Source: Leifsonia xyli
Lineage (GTDB): Bacteria > Actinomycetota > Actinomycetes > Actinomycetales > Microbacteriaceae
Length of the DNA stretch: 64,000 nt
Assembly (NCBI GenBank): GCA_001647635.1
Contig: CP014761.1
Location: forward strand, 1,736,001 to 1,800,000
Reading direction: 5' to 3'
A program made the position numbers and the translations under genes. Below the pieces are notes generated by a model. The model was not told where the DNA came from, ran no database searches, and worked only from the letters and a program-made list of their open reading frames with translations. Every line of letters begins with the position of its first letter. The first letter of the stretch is position 1. Positions 43,210-52,283 of this stretch are shown here, piece by piece.

Positions 43210-44363
43210 CCGCGACGCTCGTCACCGGGATCGGCGAGCTCGTCACGTTCGATCCGGCGCATCCCGGCTCCCTGGGATCGCTGGCGGACGCCGCCGTGCT
43301 CGCCGTCGACGGCCGGGTCGCCTGGACGGGACCCGCCGCGTCCGCGCCCGTGGCGGATGCCGACGACGTCGTGGATGTGGACGGCGCAGCGGTCATTCCG
43401 GGGTTCGTGGACTCGCACACCCACCTGGTGTTCGGCGGCGACCGGGCGGCGGAGTTCGAGGCTCGGATGGCCGGACGACCGTATACCGCGGGCGGCATAC
43501 GGTCCACGGTCGAGGCGACGCGTGCGGCCACGGACGACGCGCTGCGCGCCCGGCTGGTCGGCTTCGTCGCCGAGCTGCGCGCCCAGGGGACGACGACCTT
43601 CGAGATCAAGAGCGGCTACGGGCTGACCGTCGCCGACGAGGAGCGCCTGCTGCGGATCGCCCGTGAGGTCACGGACGAGACGACCTTCCTCGGGGCGCAT
43701 GTCGTCCCTCCCGAGTACGCGACGGATCCGGACGCCTACGTCGATCTCGTCACCGGCTCGATGCTCGACGCGTGCGCGCCGCACTCGCGGTGGATCGATG
43801 TGTTCTGCGAGACCGGCGCCTTCACGGTCGAGCAGTCGCGGCGGATCCTTGAGGCGGGGGCCGCCCACGGACTGGGCGTACGCCTCCACGCCGCCCAGCT
43901 CGGACCCGGTGACGGTGTCGCGCTGGCCGTGGAGCTGGATGCGGCGAGCGTCGACCACTGCACCTACCTCCGCGATGAGGACGTGGAACGGCTGGCCGCC
44001 TCCCGGACCGTTGCGACCCTGCTCCCGGGCGTCGAGTTCTCGACCCGGCATCCCTATCCGTCGGGACGGCGGCTGCTGGATGTGGGCGCGAAGGTCGCCC
44101 TCGCAAGCGACTGCAACCCCGGCTCGTCGTTCACCTCGTCGATGCCGTTCTGCATCGCGCTCGCGGTGCGCGAGATGGGACTGACGCCGGCGGAGGCGTT
44201 GCGGGCGACGACGCTCGGCGGAGCGGCCGCCCTGCGGCGGGACGACGTCGGGCACCTGCGCGTCGGGGCGCGCGCCGACCTCGTCGTGCTGCGCGCCCCC
44301 TCCTACCTCCACCTCGCGTACCGCCCCGGCGTCCCCCTCGTCGAGCGCACCCTCACCCTCTAG
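43206..44363 (+). CDS. hutI: Imidazolonepropionase
   Basis: 385 residues, amidohydrolase superfamily, third step of the pathway. Metal ligands: [10 protein letters not shown] (HxH), HAAQ (His), and Asp in [29 protein letters not shown] and GAHVVPPEY are HutI-specific. Start overlaps the hutU stop. Its 3' end faces hutG across a palindrome that probably ends both messages. Confidence 0.96.
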   Translation: MTATLVTGIGELVTFDPAHPGSLGSLADAAVLAVDGRVAWTGPAASAPVADADDVVDVDGAAVIPGFVDSHTHLVFGGDRAAEFEARMAGRPYTAGGIRSTVEATRAATDDALRARLVGFVAELRAQGTTTFEIKSGYGLTVADEERLLRIAREVTDETTFLGAHVVPPEYATDPDAYVDLVTGSMLDACAPHSRWIDVFCETGAFTVEQSRRILEAGAAHGLGVRLHAAQLGPGDGVALAVELDAASVDHCTYLRDEDVERLAASRTVATLLPGVEFSTRHPYPSGRRLLDVGAKVALASDCNPGSSFTSSMPFCIALAVREMGLTPAEALRATTLGGAAALRRDDVGHLRVGARADLVVLRAPSYLHLAYRPGVPLVERTLTL

Positions 44364-44380
44364 CGGGCCGCCCGCCCCCA

Positions 44381-44440
44381 TCGAGTACACGAAGAGTGCA
44401 CGGCCGCGCGGCGTGTCGCGTGCACTCTGCGCGGACTCGA
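44381..44440. terminator. Palindrome between convergent hutI and hutG
   Basis: Inner stem AGAGTGCACG/CGTGCACTCT (44393-44402 with 44419-44428) and outer TCGAGT/ACTCGA (44381-44386 with 44435-44440). Flanks both 3' ends, so a bidirectional terminator is likely. Confidence 0.65.
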
Positions 44441-44459
44441 CGGTGGAAACTCAGGCGGG

Positions 44460-45356
44460 TCAGCGGGAGGCGAGGCCGGCGGCGGCCTCGAGGACGAGCA
44501 GCGCGGCGAGGCGGACGGTGCGCTGGTCGGGGGTGTCGGCGCTCGCATCGACCTCGGCGATGTCGAACGACCGCACCAGAGGGGACGAGGCGGCCAAGCG
44601 CGCGAAGCGGCGCAGCTCCCACGCAGCCAGGCCGCCGGGGAGGGACGCCGGGCACCCCGGGGCGACGGAGCGGTCGCAGACGTCGACGTCGAGGTCCACG
44701 TGGATGGGACCTCCCGCGGCGCCTGCGATGTCCAGCGCCTCGGCCATGACGTCGTCGATCGTCCGGGCGCGCAGCGCGTCGAGCGTGATGACGGTGATGC
44801 CGTGCTCCTGGGCCCGCAGCGCGTAGGCGGCCGAGTTGGCGAAGTCGGCGATGCCCACCTGCACGACGCGGCGGCCGTCGAGGCCGGCCTCCAGCAGCTC
44901 GCGGACCGGCGAGCCGTTGGAGCGCCCGTCCCGCAGATCGTGGTGGGCGTCGAGCGTGATGAGCCCTGCTGCGCCGAGCGCGTCTCCCGCGGAGCCGAGC
45001 ATGGCCGGGACGGTGAGCGAGTTGTCGCCGCCGACTGCGACGGTCAGCCGGGACCGGTTCGCGGCGTCCGCCACGGCGGCGATGGCCCGTTCCCGACCCT
45101 CCGGACCGTCGGGCTCGACCACGTCCCCGGCGTCCGCGAACCGCAGCGACTCCACCTCAGCGCCGGGCACGAACGCCGAGTACCGCCGTAGCGCGGCTCT
45201 CACCGCTGTCGGCGTCCGGTGGGCGCCCGTCGGGGACAGCGAGGTCTCATGTGTCGGGATGCCGACCAGAGCCAGGTCGACGTCCTCCTCGCCCAGCGCG
45301 GGCCAGTCGCCCGCACGCGGCCAGAGGGGATCGACGGACAGCCCGTGCTCGCTCAT
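44460..45356 (-). CDS. hutG: Formimidoylglutamase (arginase family)
   Basis: 298 residues. Manganese centre motifs of the arginase fold: GGDNSLTVPA (Asn where arginases have His), LDAHHDLRDG, VDLDVDVCD, and RSFDIAEVDA. The GGDN form is usual in HutG-type members. It would release formamide and give glutamate, the last step. The gene runs opposite to hutHUI but shares the 16-bp palindrome at 45411, so it can be coregulated. The start ATG 45356 lies 6 nt after TAGGGT, leaderless. Confidence 0.9.
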   Translation of the reverse strand: MSEHGLSVDPLWPRAGDWPALGEEDVDLALVGIPTHETSLSPTGAHRTPTAVRAALRRYSAFVPGAEVESLRFADAGDVVEPDGPEGRERAIAAVADAANRSRLTVAVGGDNSLTVPAMLGSAGDALGAAGLITLDAHHDLRDGRSNGSPVRELLEAGLDGRRVVQVGIADFANSAAYALRAQEHGITVITLDALRARTIDDVMAEALDIAGAAGGPIHVDLDVDVCDRSVAPGCPASLPGGLAAWELRRFARLAASSPLVRSFDIAEVDASADTPDQRTVRLAALLVLEAAAGLASR

Positions 45357-45362
45357 ACCGCG

Positions 45363-45368
45363 ACCCTA
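45363..45368 (-). promoter_or_regulatory. -10 box of leaderless hutG
   Basis: TAGGGT on the minus strand, 6 nt before ATG 45356. Confidence 0.5.
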
Positions 45369-45402
45369 ACCAGCGCCGGTCGCCGGCGATGCGGCGTCGC
45401 GC

Positions 45403-45434
45403 GGCCGGACGTCTGGGATCCCGGACGTCCGGCC
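45403..45434. promoter_or_regulatory. Hairpin after RND gene containing putative hut operator 2
   Basis: GGCCGGACGTC / GACGTCCGGCC arms with a TGGGATCCCG centre. The inner GTCTGGGATCCCGGAC (45411-45426) is identical to the palindrome at 39838. The site is centred about 62 bp upstream of the hutG start and 9 bp after the exporter stop, so it may serve as terminator and operator together. Confidence 0.6.
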
Positions 45435-45442
45435 GTCGCGCG

Positions 45443-48400
45443 TCAGATCTGCGACCCGCCCGCGGGCCGGGTGAACACCGGCGGCTGCGGCGCATCCGGC
45501 GTGCCGTCGTCGGGCGAGCCTCCGTCTCCGGAGCCGCCGCCGCGGGGTCCGTCATCCGGTCCGCGCGGGGCGTCGCCGCCCGGGCCATCACCGGAGCCCC
45601 CGGCCGCGGCGGCCCGAGCCGCCTTGCGCGCCGCCTTCCGCTCGCGTCGCCCGATCACCAGGTTGTACAGCGTCGGCAGCACGACCAACGTCAGGACGGT
45701 GGACGAGATCAGTCCGCCGATCACCACGATCGCCAGCGGCTGCGAGATGAACCCGCCGTGGCCGGTCACACCGAGCGCCATGGGCGTCAGCGCGGCGATC
45801 GTCGCGATCGCCGTCATCAGGATCGGACGGAGTCGGCGCGAGGAGCCGTGAGCGACCGCATCCGCGACGGTCATCCCGCGTCTGCGGTATTGGTTGACCA
45901 GGTCGATGAGCACGATCGCGTTCGTCACCACGATTCCGATCAGCATCAGCAGACCGATCATGGAGGCGACCCCGAGCGGGATGCCCGACGCGATCTGGAG
46001 CAGGATGGCGCCGGTCGCCGCGAAGGGCACGGACACGAGCAGCAGGATGGGCTGCAGCAGCGAGCGGAACGTCGCCACCATGACGATGTAGACGATGAGG
46101 ATGGCCGCGAGAAGGGCGATTCCGAGCTGCCCGAAGGCGTCGGACTGGTTCGCCGAGACGCCGCCGATCTTCGCCGTCGCGCCCTCGGGGAGGTCGGCCG
46201 CCTTCAGTGCAGCCGAGACGTCCGCGTTCGCGGTCGTCAGGTTGTCGGTCGCCGGGGTCGCCGTCACGCTCGCGGTCCGGAGTCCGCGCTGGGTGGTGAC
46301 CGTGGAGGGACCCTTGACCTCCGTGACCGAGGCCAGCGTGTCGAGCGGGACGATGCCGGTGGCGGTCGGGATCGGCAGCTGCGCGAGGCCGGCGACGGTG
46401 GTCGGCGGGTTCTCCGACTGCAGATAGATCTTGAGCGTCGTGTTGTCGATCGCGACCGATCCGGCCTGCGTCGGCTGCATCGCCTGCGAGACGATCGTGC
46501 CGACGGCGACCTCGCTCAGGCCCGCGGCGGCGGCCTTCGAGCGGTCGACCTCGACGGCGACGTACGGCAGCGACGCGGACAGATTGTCGGTCACCTGGGA
46601 GAGCGACTTCTTGGTCTGCAACTGCGTGAGAACGGAGTCCGTCGCCTTCTGCAGGTCACCGTCGTTGCTCGCGGTGATGTCGACCTGGATGTCGGACGAT
46701 CCGCCGAAGCCGCTCGACGCGGACAGGGTGAGCTCCCCCTGGCCTTCGATGCCGTCGATCTCGTGCTGGATCGTGCTCTGCAGCTTCGCCTGGTCGGCGT
46801 TCGGGTCGGTCGTGATCGAGAACGTCGTGCCGCCCCCGCCGCCGGTGAAGGCGTCCCGGAGCGACGAGCCGGACGACCCGATCGACACCTGGACGGTCTT
46901 CACGCCCTTCGTGTCGATCAGCTTCTGCTCGACCACCTTCGCCGCGTCGTCCTTCGCCTGGAGGCTTGCGCCCGGGTCGAGGGTCTGGGTGACCGTGAGG
47001 GAGTTCTGTCCGCTGGATCCGAGGAAGTTCGTCTTCACGAACGGGAACGCGAAGAACGTGAGCACGAGCACCAGCGCGGCCGCCACCACGGTCACCCACG
47101 AGTGCTTCAGGGTCCATCGGATGATCGGCAGGTAGCCGGCCTGCAGACGCGACGGGTGCTCGAGCTCGTCCACGCCGGCAGCGGCCGCCTCGTCGACGGA
47201 CAGGTGCGAGGCGTCGGTCGCCGACTGGTTCGCACCCTCGTGCTTGTGCACCTTGGGCGCACGCAGGAACCAGTACGCGAGCACCGGCACGATCGTGAGG
47301 GCGACGAGCAGCGACGACAGCAGGGCGATGGTGACGGTCAGCGCGAACGGGCGGAACAGCTCGCCGGTGACGTCGCCGACGAAGGCGAGCGGCAGGAACA
47401 CCGCCACCGTCGTGATGGTCGACGCCGTGATCGCTCCGGCCACCTCGCGGACGGCCTTGACGATCGTGACGGCGCGATCGACGCCGGGCACGAGCTGTCT
47501 CCTGATGTTCTCGATGACGACGATGGAGTCGTCGACGACACGTCCGATCGCGATCGTGAGCGCGCCGAGCGTGATGATGTTGAGCGTGTAGCCGGTCGCC
47601 CACATGACGACGAACGTGATGAGCACGCTGGTCGGGATGGACACGATCGTCACCAGAGTCGCCCGCACCGACAGCAGGAACACGAGGATGACGATGACGG
47701 CCATGGCGAGGCCGAGCAGGCCCTCCTCGGCGAGGGAGTTGATCGACTGGGTGATGAACGGCGCCTGGTCGAAGACGACGGTGATCTTCGCGTCCGAACC
47801 CAGCTTCTTCTCGAGGTCCGGGATGAGGTTGGTGACCTCGTGCGAGACCTCGACGGTGTTCGCCGACGGCAGCTTCGTCACGGCGATCGTCAGCGCCGGC
47901 TCGCCGTTGACGCGCGAGAGGGAGGTGATCGGGTCGTCCGTCTCGGCGACGGTTGCGACGGAGCCGATGGTCGGGGGCGCGCCCGCGAGGACGACGGGCG
48001 CGTTGGCGACGGACCCGGCAGCGCCGCCGGCGCCGCCCGCCGCCGCACCGGCTCCACGTGCTCCTGCAGCGGCGCCCGAAGCTCCAGCCGACGCGGAGGA
48101 ACCGCCCCCCGACGCCGACCGCACCAGCGGCAACGCGGCGATGTCATCCACCGACTTCAGCTGCTGCCCGGACTGGATCGACAGCGTCTTGCCGTCCTCG
48201 GTGATCGACCCGCCCGGGATGAGGACGCCGCTCTGCTGCAGCGCGTCCTTGATCGCCGACGAGCTCACTCCCGCCGCGGCCAGCTTCGCCGGGTCCGGCG
48301 TGATCGTGATGCGACGCCCGACCTCACCGACGAGCTGGGCGTCGTTGACGCCCTTCAGGTCTTTGATGTCCGGGAGGGCGAGCTTCGTGATGTCGTTCGC

Positions 48401-48856
48401 GAGCGTCCGCTGGTCGCCCGAGGACGAGACGGCGAGCTGCACGACCGGGAGGTCGTCGATGCTGCCGGACAGCACCTGCGGCTCGACACCGGACGGCAGG
48501 CCCGACTTGATGCGGTTGATCGCCTGGTCGATCTTCTGCTCCGCCGTCGCCAGGTCGGTCCCGTAGGTGAACTTCGCGGTGATGATCGACTGGTTGGTGC
48601 TGCTGACCGCCGAGGTGCTGTCGAGGTTCGGCACGCCCTGGATCGCCGCCTCCACCGGGGTGCTCACGTCGTTGTTGACGACCTCCGGCGATGCGCCCGG
48701 GTAGCTGGAGAGCACGACGAGCTGCGGGAAGGAGATCGATGGGACGAGCTCCTGCTTGAGGTTGTTCAGCGCGAGGCCGCCGAAGACCGCGGCGACGATC
48801 GTCACGAGCGCGATCAGGGCGCGGTTCTTCATGCTGAGAACGGCGAGGTAATGCAC
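45443..48856 (-). CDS. RND-type efflux transporter (HAE1/SwrC-like)
   Basis: 1137 residues, 12 TM in the usual 1+5+1+5 pattern with two large extracytoplasmic loops. NLKQELVPSISFPQLVVLSSYPGASPEVV after TM1 is the RND start signature; TM4 carries GRVVDDSIVVIENIRR with the two Asp residues for proton relay; the second half has GIVVTNAIVLIDLVNQYRRRG. Between about residues 255 and 300, in the first porter loop, there is an unusual Gly/Ala/Ser-only insertion. The C-terminal tail is Gly/Pro/Asp-rich. GTG 48856 follows AAGGGG. Gram-positive RND proteins export lipopeptides or drugs; no adaptor gene is adjacent. Confidence 0.92.
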   Translation of the reverse strand: MHYLAVLSMKNRALIALVTIVAAVFGGLALNNLKQELVPSISFPQLVVLSSYPGASPEVVNNDVSTPVEAAIQGVPNLDSTSAVSSTNQSIITAKFTYGTDLATAEQKIDQAINRIKSGLPSGVEPQVLSGSIDDLPVVQLAVSSSGDQRTLANDITKLALPDIKDLKGVNDAQLVGEVGRRITITPDPAKLAAAGVSSSAIKDALQQSGVLIPGGSITEDGKTLSIQSGQQLKSVDDIAALPLVRSASGGGSSASAGASGAAAGARGAGAAAGGAGGAAGSVANAPVVLAGAPPTIGSVATVAETDDPITSLSRVNGEPALTIAVTKLPSANTVEVSHEVTNLIPDLEKKLGSDAKITVVFDQAPFITQSINSLAEEGLLGLAMAVIVILVFLLSVRATLVTIVSIPTSVLITFVVMWATGYTLNIITLGALTIAIGRVVDDSIVVIENIRRQLVPGVDRAVTIVKAVREVAGAITASTITTVAVFLPLAFVGDVTGELFRPFALTVTIALLSSLLVALTIVPVLAYWFLRAPKVHKHEGANQSATDASHLSVDEAAAAGVDELEHPSRLQAGYLPIIRWTLKHSWVTVVAAALVLVLTFFAFPFVKTNFLGSSGQNSLTVTQTLDPGASLQAKDDAAKVVEQKLIDTKGVKTVQVSIGSSGSSLRDAFTGGGGGTTFSITTDPNADQAKLQSTIQHEIDGIEGQGELTLSASSGFGGSSDIQVDITASNDGDLQKATDSVLTQLQTKKSLSQVTDNLSASLPYVAVEVDRSKAAAAGLSEVAVGTIVSQAMQPTQAGSVAIDNTTLKIYLQSENPPTTVAGLAQLPIPTATGIVPLDTLASVTEVKGPSTVTTQRGLRTASVTATPATDNLTTANADVSAALKAADLPEGATAKIGGVSANQSDAFGQLGIALLAAILIVYIVMVATFRSLLQPILLLVSVPFAATGAILLQIASGIPLGVASMIGLLMLIGIVVTNAIVLIDLVNQYRRRGMTVADAVAHGSSRRLRPILMTAIATIAALTPMALGVTGHGGFISQPLAIVVIGGLISSTVLTLVVLPTLYNLVIGRRERKAARKAARAAAAGGSGDGPGGDAPRGPDDGPRGGGSGDGGSPDDGTPDAPQPPVFTRPAGGSQI

Positions 48857-48998
48857 GGGTTTCCCCTTAGGGATGGGACTGACAGGACGCGCGGCAGCGG
48901 TGGCGCACGATGAAGTATGTCAGCACCCGATGGGCGACATCTTCATGCCCTGGTACGACGTGTGGATACTCCCGTGGGAGTCCGACCTGTGGACGATT

Positions 48999-50477
48999 TC
49001 ACACCACGCTGGGCAGCGCACCGCTGTCGAAATACGGCACCGGCTCGTTCGCGGCCACCGCCCACGCGCGCGCCAGGGCGCCGAACGCACGGTCGTACTC
49101 CTGCTCCGAGTAGGTGATCGGGATGCGCAGGAAGCGCTCGAACGCGCCATCGATGCCGAAGCGGGGCCCGGCGGCGATGAGCAGACCGTGGCTCCGCGCC
49201 GCGAGCGCGAGGGCCGAGCTGACCGGCGCGCCGATCCCCACCCACGCCGTCATGCCGCCGTGCTGGACGGGCACCGTCCAGTCGGGGAATGTCTCCGCGA
49301 CGAGCCGGCGCACGATCGCGCGTCCCTCCCGCAGCTGCTCCCGCCGCTCCTCCGCGATCTGCTCGAGCTGCGGGATCATGCGCGCGACGACGAGCTGCTC
49401 GATGATCGGCGTGCCCAGGTCGCTCGCCGGCTTCGCCCCGATCAGTCGCTGGACGTGGGCGCGGTCGGCGCGGATCCACCCGATCCGCAGGCCGCCCCAG
49501 AGCGTCTTGCTCGCGGACCCGATCATGATGATCGGCGCCGGCGGGGAGGCCGGGTCGGCGTACCGCGGCATGGGCAGGTAGTCGCCGACACGGTCGATGT
49601 CGAGCTCGGCGGTGGTCTCGTCGGCGACGACGATCGCGCCATGACCGGCGGCGGCGGCGAGCACCCGCTGCCGCGTGCCCGGGGACATGGTGGCGCCGGT
49701 CGGGTTGTGGAAGTCCGGGATGAGGTAGGCCAGCGCCGGGTTGGCGCGGCGGAACGTCTGCTCGATCGCGTCCGCGTCCCATCCGTCGGGCTCGTCGCCG
49801 AGACGGTGCGGACCCTCCTCGGGCGCCGTCACCGTGATGGGCACGAGCCGCGCCCCGGCCAGCCGCATCGCCTCGATCGCGTGCGGGTAGGTCGGCACCT
49901 CGATCACGACGCGGTCGCCGCGCTGCAGGAACGTCCGCGCGATCAGCGCGATGGCCTGCTGGGCGCCCACGGTGACGAGGATCTGCTCGGGCTCGGTGGG
50001 CAGGCCGCGACGCGTGTAGCGGTCCGCGATCTCCTCCCGCAGGTGCGGGAGCCCGACCGGGTCGTAGCCGGGGTCGGGCAGGAACCGCGGCAGGTCGTCG
50101 GCGGCGGCGCGCGCCGCCGCCGCCAGGGTGGAGGCGGCGGGCAGCGACGCCTTGGTGAAGTCGAGCATCCCCTCGCCGGCGACCGCCGGGAGTGGGAGGG
50201 TGCGGCCGGGCAGCCGGGTGACGCTGCCGGACCCGCGCACGCTGTCGACGAAACCGCCCTCGCGCAGCTGGCGGTAGGCGGCGGCCACGGTGGTGCGGCT
50301 GAGCTCGAGGCGGCCGGCGAGGTCGCGCTCGGCGGGCAACCGGGTGCCGATCGGGATGCGGCCGTCGAGCACCAGGAGCCGGATGCGGTCGGCGAGCGCC
50401 TGGTACCCGGCCGCGGAGGTGCGCCACGACCCCAGGAGCTGCTCGAGGGATCGGGCGGTGAGCTGGACTTCCGACAT
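48999..50477 (-). CDS. MocR-type (YczR-like) PLP-binding regulator
   Basis: 492 residues. N-terminal GntR winged HTH (YQALADRIRLLVLDGRIPIGTRLPAERDLAGRLELSRTTVAAAYRQL) and an aminotransferase-like domain that binds PLP (GSASKTLWGGLRIGW contains the Lys, DFHNPTGATMS and ADETTAELD the cofactor contacts). It is not a free enzyme but a regulator. It is divergent from a YczE-like membrane protein, the same pair as yczR/yczE in Bacillus, where it controls that gene. CCAATCG-TTG-CGATTGG in the spacer is a good operator. Confidence 0.9.
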   Translation of the reverse strand: MSEVQLTARSLEQLLGSWRTSAAGYQALADRIRLLVLDGRIPIGTRLPAERDLAGRLELSRTTVAAAYRQLREGGFVDSVRGSGSVTRLPGRTLPLPAVAGEGMLDFTKASLPAASTLAAAARAAADDLPRFLPDPGYDPVGLPHLREEIADRYTRRGLPTEPEQILVTVGAQQAIALIARTFLQRGDRVVIEVPTYPHAIEAMRLAGARLVPITVTAPEEGPHRLGDEPDGWDADAIEQTFRRANPALAYLIPDFHNPTGATMSPGTRQRVLAAAAGHGAIVVADETTAELDIDRVGDYLPMPRYADPASPPAPIIMIGSASKTLWGGLRIGWIRADRAHVQRLIGAKPASDLGTPIIEQLVVARMIPQLEQIAEERREQLREGRAIVRRLVAETFPDWTVPVQHGGMTAWVGIGAPVSSALALAARSHGLLIAAGPRFGIDGAFERFLRIPITYSEQEYDRAFGALARAWAVAANEPVPYFDSGALPSVV

Positions 50478-50515
50478 GGAGGCCACTTTAGGTGAATTGG
50501 CATCTTGCCGCCAGT

Positions 50516-50532
50516 CCAATCGTTGCGATTGG
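50516..50532. promoter_or_regulatory. YczR-type operator
   Basis: CCAATCG-TTG-CGATTGG, 7-bp perfect arms, 3-nt centre, with two more ATTGG motifs nearby (50505-50510 and 50527-50532). Lies 9 bp before the YczE ATG. Confidence 0.6.
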
Positions 50533-50541
50533 ATTGCAGCC

Positions 50542-51432
50542 ATGACCACCCGACTCCTTCTCACCCGGCGCCTCGTGCAGCTGCTGATCGGCCTGTTCCT
50601 CTACGGGATCGCCATCGCGCTCATGGTCCGGGGTGGGATCGGGCTGTCGCCGTGGGATGTGCTCGCGCAGGGCGTCTCGCTCAAGACGGGCATCCCGTTC
50701 GGCTTCGTCACCAACATGATCGGGCTGGTCGTGCTGGCGTTCTGGATCCCGCTCCGCCAGCGCCCGGGACTCGGGACGGTGCTCAACGTGCTGCTCGTCG
50801 GCCCCAGCGCGCAGCTGGGCCTCGACCTCCTCCCGCAGCAGACGGAGCTGTGGGCGCAGGTGCTGTTCTTCGCCGCCGGTCTCGCATTGCTGGCCGTGGC
50901 GACCGGCCTCTACATCGGCCCGCGTCTCGGCCCGGGGCCGCGCGACGGGCTGATGACCGGACTGCACGCGCGCACCGGGCGTCCGATCTGGATGGTGCGC
51001 ACCGCCATCGAGGTGACCGTGCTGATCATCGGGTGGATTCTCGGCGGGAACGTGGGCATCGGGACGCTTGCGTTCGCGTTGCTGGTGGGCCCGCTGTGCA
51101 GCCTCACCCTCCCCTTCTTCGCGATCCGGCTCCCGCAGGACGCTGCAACGGCTGCGCCGCTGGAGAGCGAGCTCGAGGGAACGGCCGAGCAGTCGGCCGG
51201 CCTCGAGGAGGAGCAGGATGCCGTCCGTTTCGACGTGCGCGACGGCATCCTGCTCGAATCCGACCGGGCCGCGCACCAGCGCACGCAGCGCTCCGACGAC
51301 CCGCTCGTGCGGGCCCCGCAGCCGGACCGCGCCGCCCCGTCCCCGCGCGAAGCGACCTCGACCCGTCCGTCTCGTACCGTGGCCGCCCACTGGCTCGACG
51401 ACCGCATCACCCGCCGCCCGCGCCACCCCTAG
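50542..51432 (+). CDS. YczE-like integral membrane protein with long C-terminal tail
   Basis: 296 residues. Membrane part (1-200) has about six helices, beginning RRLVQLLIGLFLYGIAIALMVRGGIGLSPWDVLAQG, the YczE/YitT-type start. After it comes a 95-residue polar extension rich in Glu, Asp, Arg and Pro (ESELEGTAEQSAGLEEEQDAV). The tail has no known domain and is longer than in Bacillus proteins. It is divergent from the YczR-like regulator. The stop codon overlaps that of the convergent MerR gene in CTAG. Confidence 0.88.
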   Translation: MTTRLLLTRRLVQLLIGLFLYGIAIALMVRGGIGLSPWDVLAQGVSLKTGIPFGFVTNMIGLVVLAFWIPLRQRPGLGTVLNVLLVGPSAQLGLDLLPQQTELWAQVLFFAAGLALLAVATGLYIGPRLGPGPRDGLMTGLHARTGRPIWMVRTAIEVTVLIIGWILGGNVGIGTLAFALLVGPLCSLTLPFFAIRLPQDAATAAPLESELEGTAEQSAGLEEEQDAVRFDVRDGILLESDRAAHQRTQRSDDPLVRAPQPDRAAPSPREATSTRPSRTVAAHWLDDRITRRPRHP

Positions 51433-52190
51433 GCGAGGTGGGCGGCGGCGTAGGCGCGCAGGGCGTCGCGGACGAAGGCGGCACCCTCGCGGCCGCCGTA
51501 GTTGGCGGCGAAGCGGTCGTCGGCGACGTACATCTCGCCGAGGCCGGTCAGGTACGCGGCGACGGGAGCGCCCGTGCCGTAGCCGGGCGTGCCGGGGATG
51601 CCGGCCAGCCACTCCGCGTGACGGCGAGCCAAGGCCTGCGCCTCGTCCGAGTCGGGGGCGATGCCCGACGCGGCCGCGGCCTGCCAGTCCCGCGCCAGCT
51701 GCTCCTGACGCTGCTGCCACTCCCGCCGCTCCTCCGGCGTCTTGCTGCGCCACCACCGGTCGGACGCCGCGTACGCATCCTTCCCCCAGCGCTGCTCGAC
51801 CTCCTCCTTGTACTGCGTGTGATCGAACCCGTCGAACATCTTCTCGGCCACGATCTCCTCTCCTTCCTCCACTGCGTGGATCGTCGACTCGACCGACGCG
51901 ATCTGCCGCGCCAGCCGTTCCCGCTCCGCCTGTAACCACGCGAGGTGGTCGCGCAGGGCGGGGACCGCATCCGTCCGGTCGTCGAGCACGCGGCCGATGG
52001 CGTCGAGGCCGAGGCCGAGCTCGCGGAGCAGGAGGATGCGCTGCAGCCGCACAAGGGAGTCGCGGTCGTAGTACCGGTAGCCGTTGCCGCCGACCCGGCT
52101 CGGACGGAGCAGCCCGACGGCGTCGTAGTGGCGCAGCGTGCGGCTGGTGGTGCCGGCGATCCGCGCGATGTCCTGGATGGACCAGTCCAT
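51429..52190 (-). CDS. MerR family regulator with TipAS domain
   Basis: 253 residues. N-terminal MerR HTH and wing (SIQDIARIAGTTSRTLRHYDAVGLLRPSRVGGNGYRYYD), a long coiled dimer helix (about 75-110), then the TipAS drug-binding domain (MFDGFDHTQYKEEVEQRWGKDAYAASDRWW ... AYLTGLGEMYVADDRFAANYGG). TipAL-type proteins bind thiopeptide-like antibiotics and activate their own promoter. The promoter here has the long spacer typical for MerR control. The start is preceded by AGGAGAGGAGG. Confidence 0.93.
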   Translation of the reverse strand: MDWSIQDIARIAGTTSRTLRHYDAVGLLRPSRVGGNGYRYYDRDSLVRLQRILLLRELGLGLDAIGRVLDDRTDAVPALRDHLAWLQAERERLARQIASVESTIHAVEEGEEIVAEKMFDGFDHTQYKEEVEQRWGKDAYAASDRWWRSKTPEERREWQQRQEQLARDWQAAAASGIAPDSDEAQALARRHAEWLAGIPGTPGYGTGAPVAAYLTGLGEMYVADDRFAANYGGREGAAFVRDALRAYAAAHLA

Positions 52191-52220
52191 GTCGTCCTCC
52201 TCTCCTGCGGTGCGGAATCC

Positions 52221-52251
52221 ACGCTAGGAGTTGACGTTACGTCAAGGTCAA
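52221..52251 (-). promoter_or_regulatory. MerR-type promoter with 19-bp spacer
   Basis: Minus strand: TTGACC (52251-52246), 19-bp spacer, TAGCGT (52226-52221). The spacer contains TTGACGTAACGTCAA (52245-52231), a perfect 15-bp odd palindrome. This is the classic MerR architecture. Confidence 0.88.
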
Positions 52252-52271
52252 GCGCCTCGGACAGTCCCGGA

Positions 52272-52277
52272 TAGAGT
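52272..52277 (+). promoter_or_regulatory. -10 box of leaderless MBL gene
   Basis: TAGAGT, GGCCCG, GTG 52284. Confidence 0.55.
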
Positions 52278-52283
52278 GGCCCG

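Noticed and set aside
45251..48913. 1220-codon open frame opposite the RND exporter
   Set aside because: High GC removes stop codons; the sequence is Arg/Asp/Glu-rich low-complexity without any domain.
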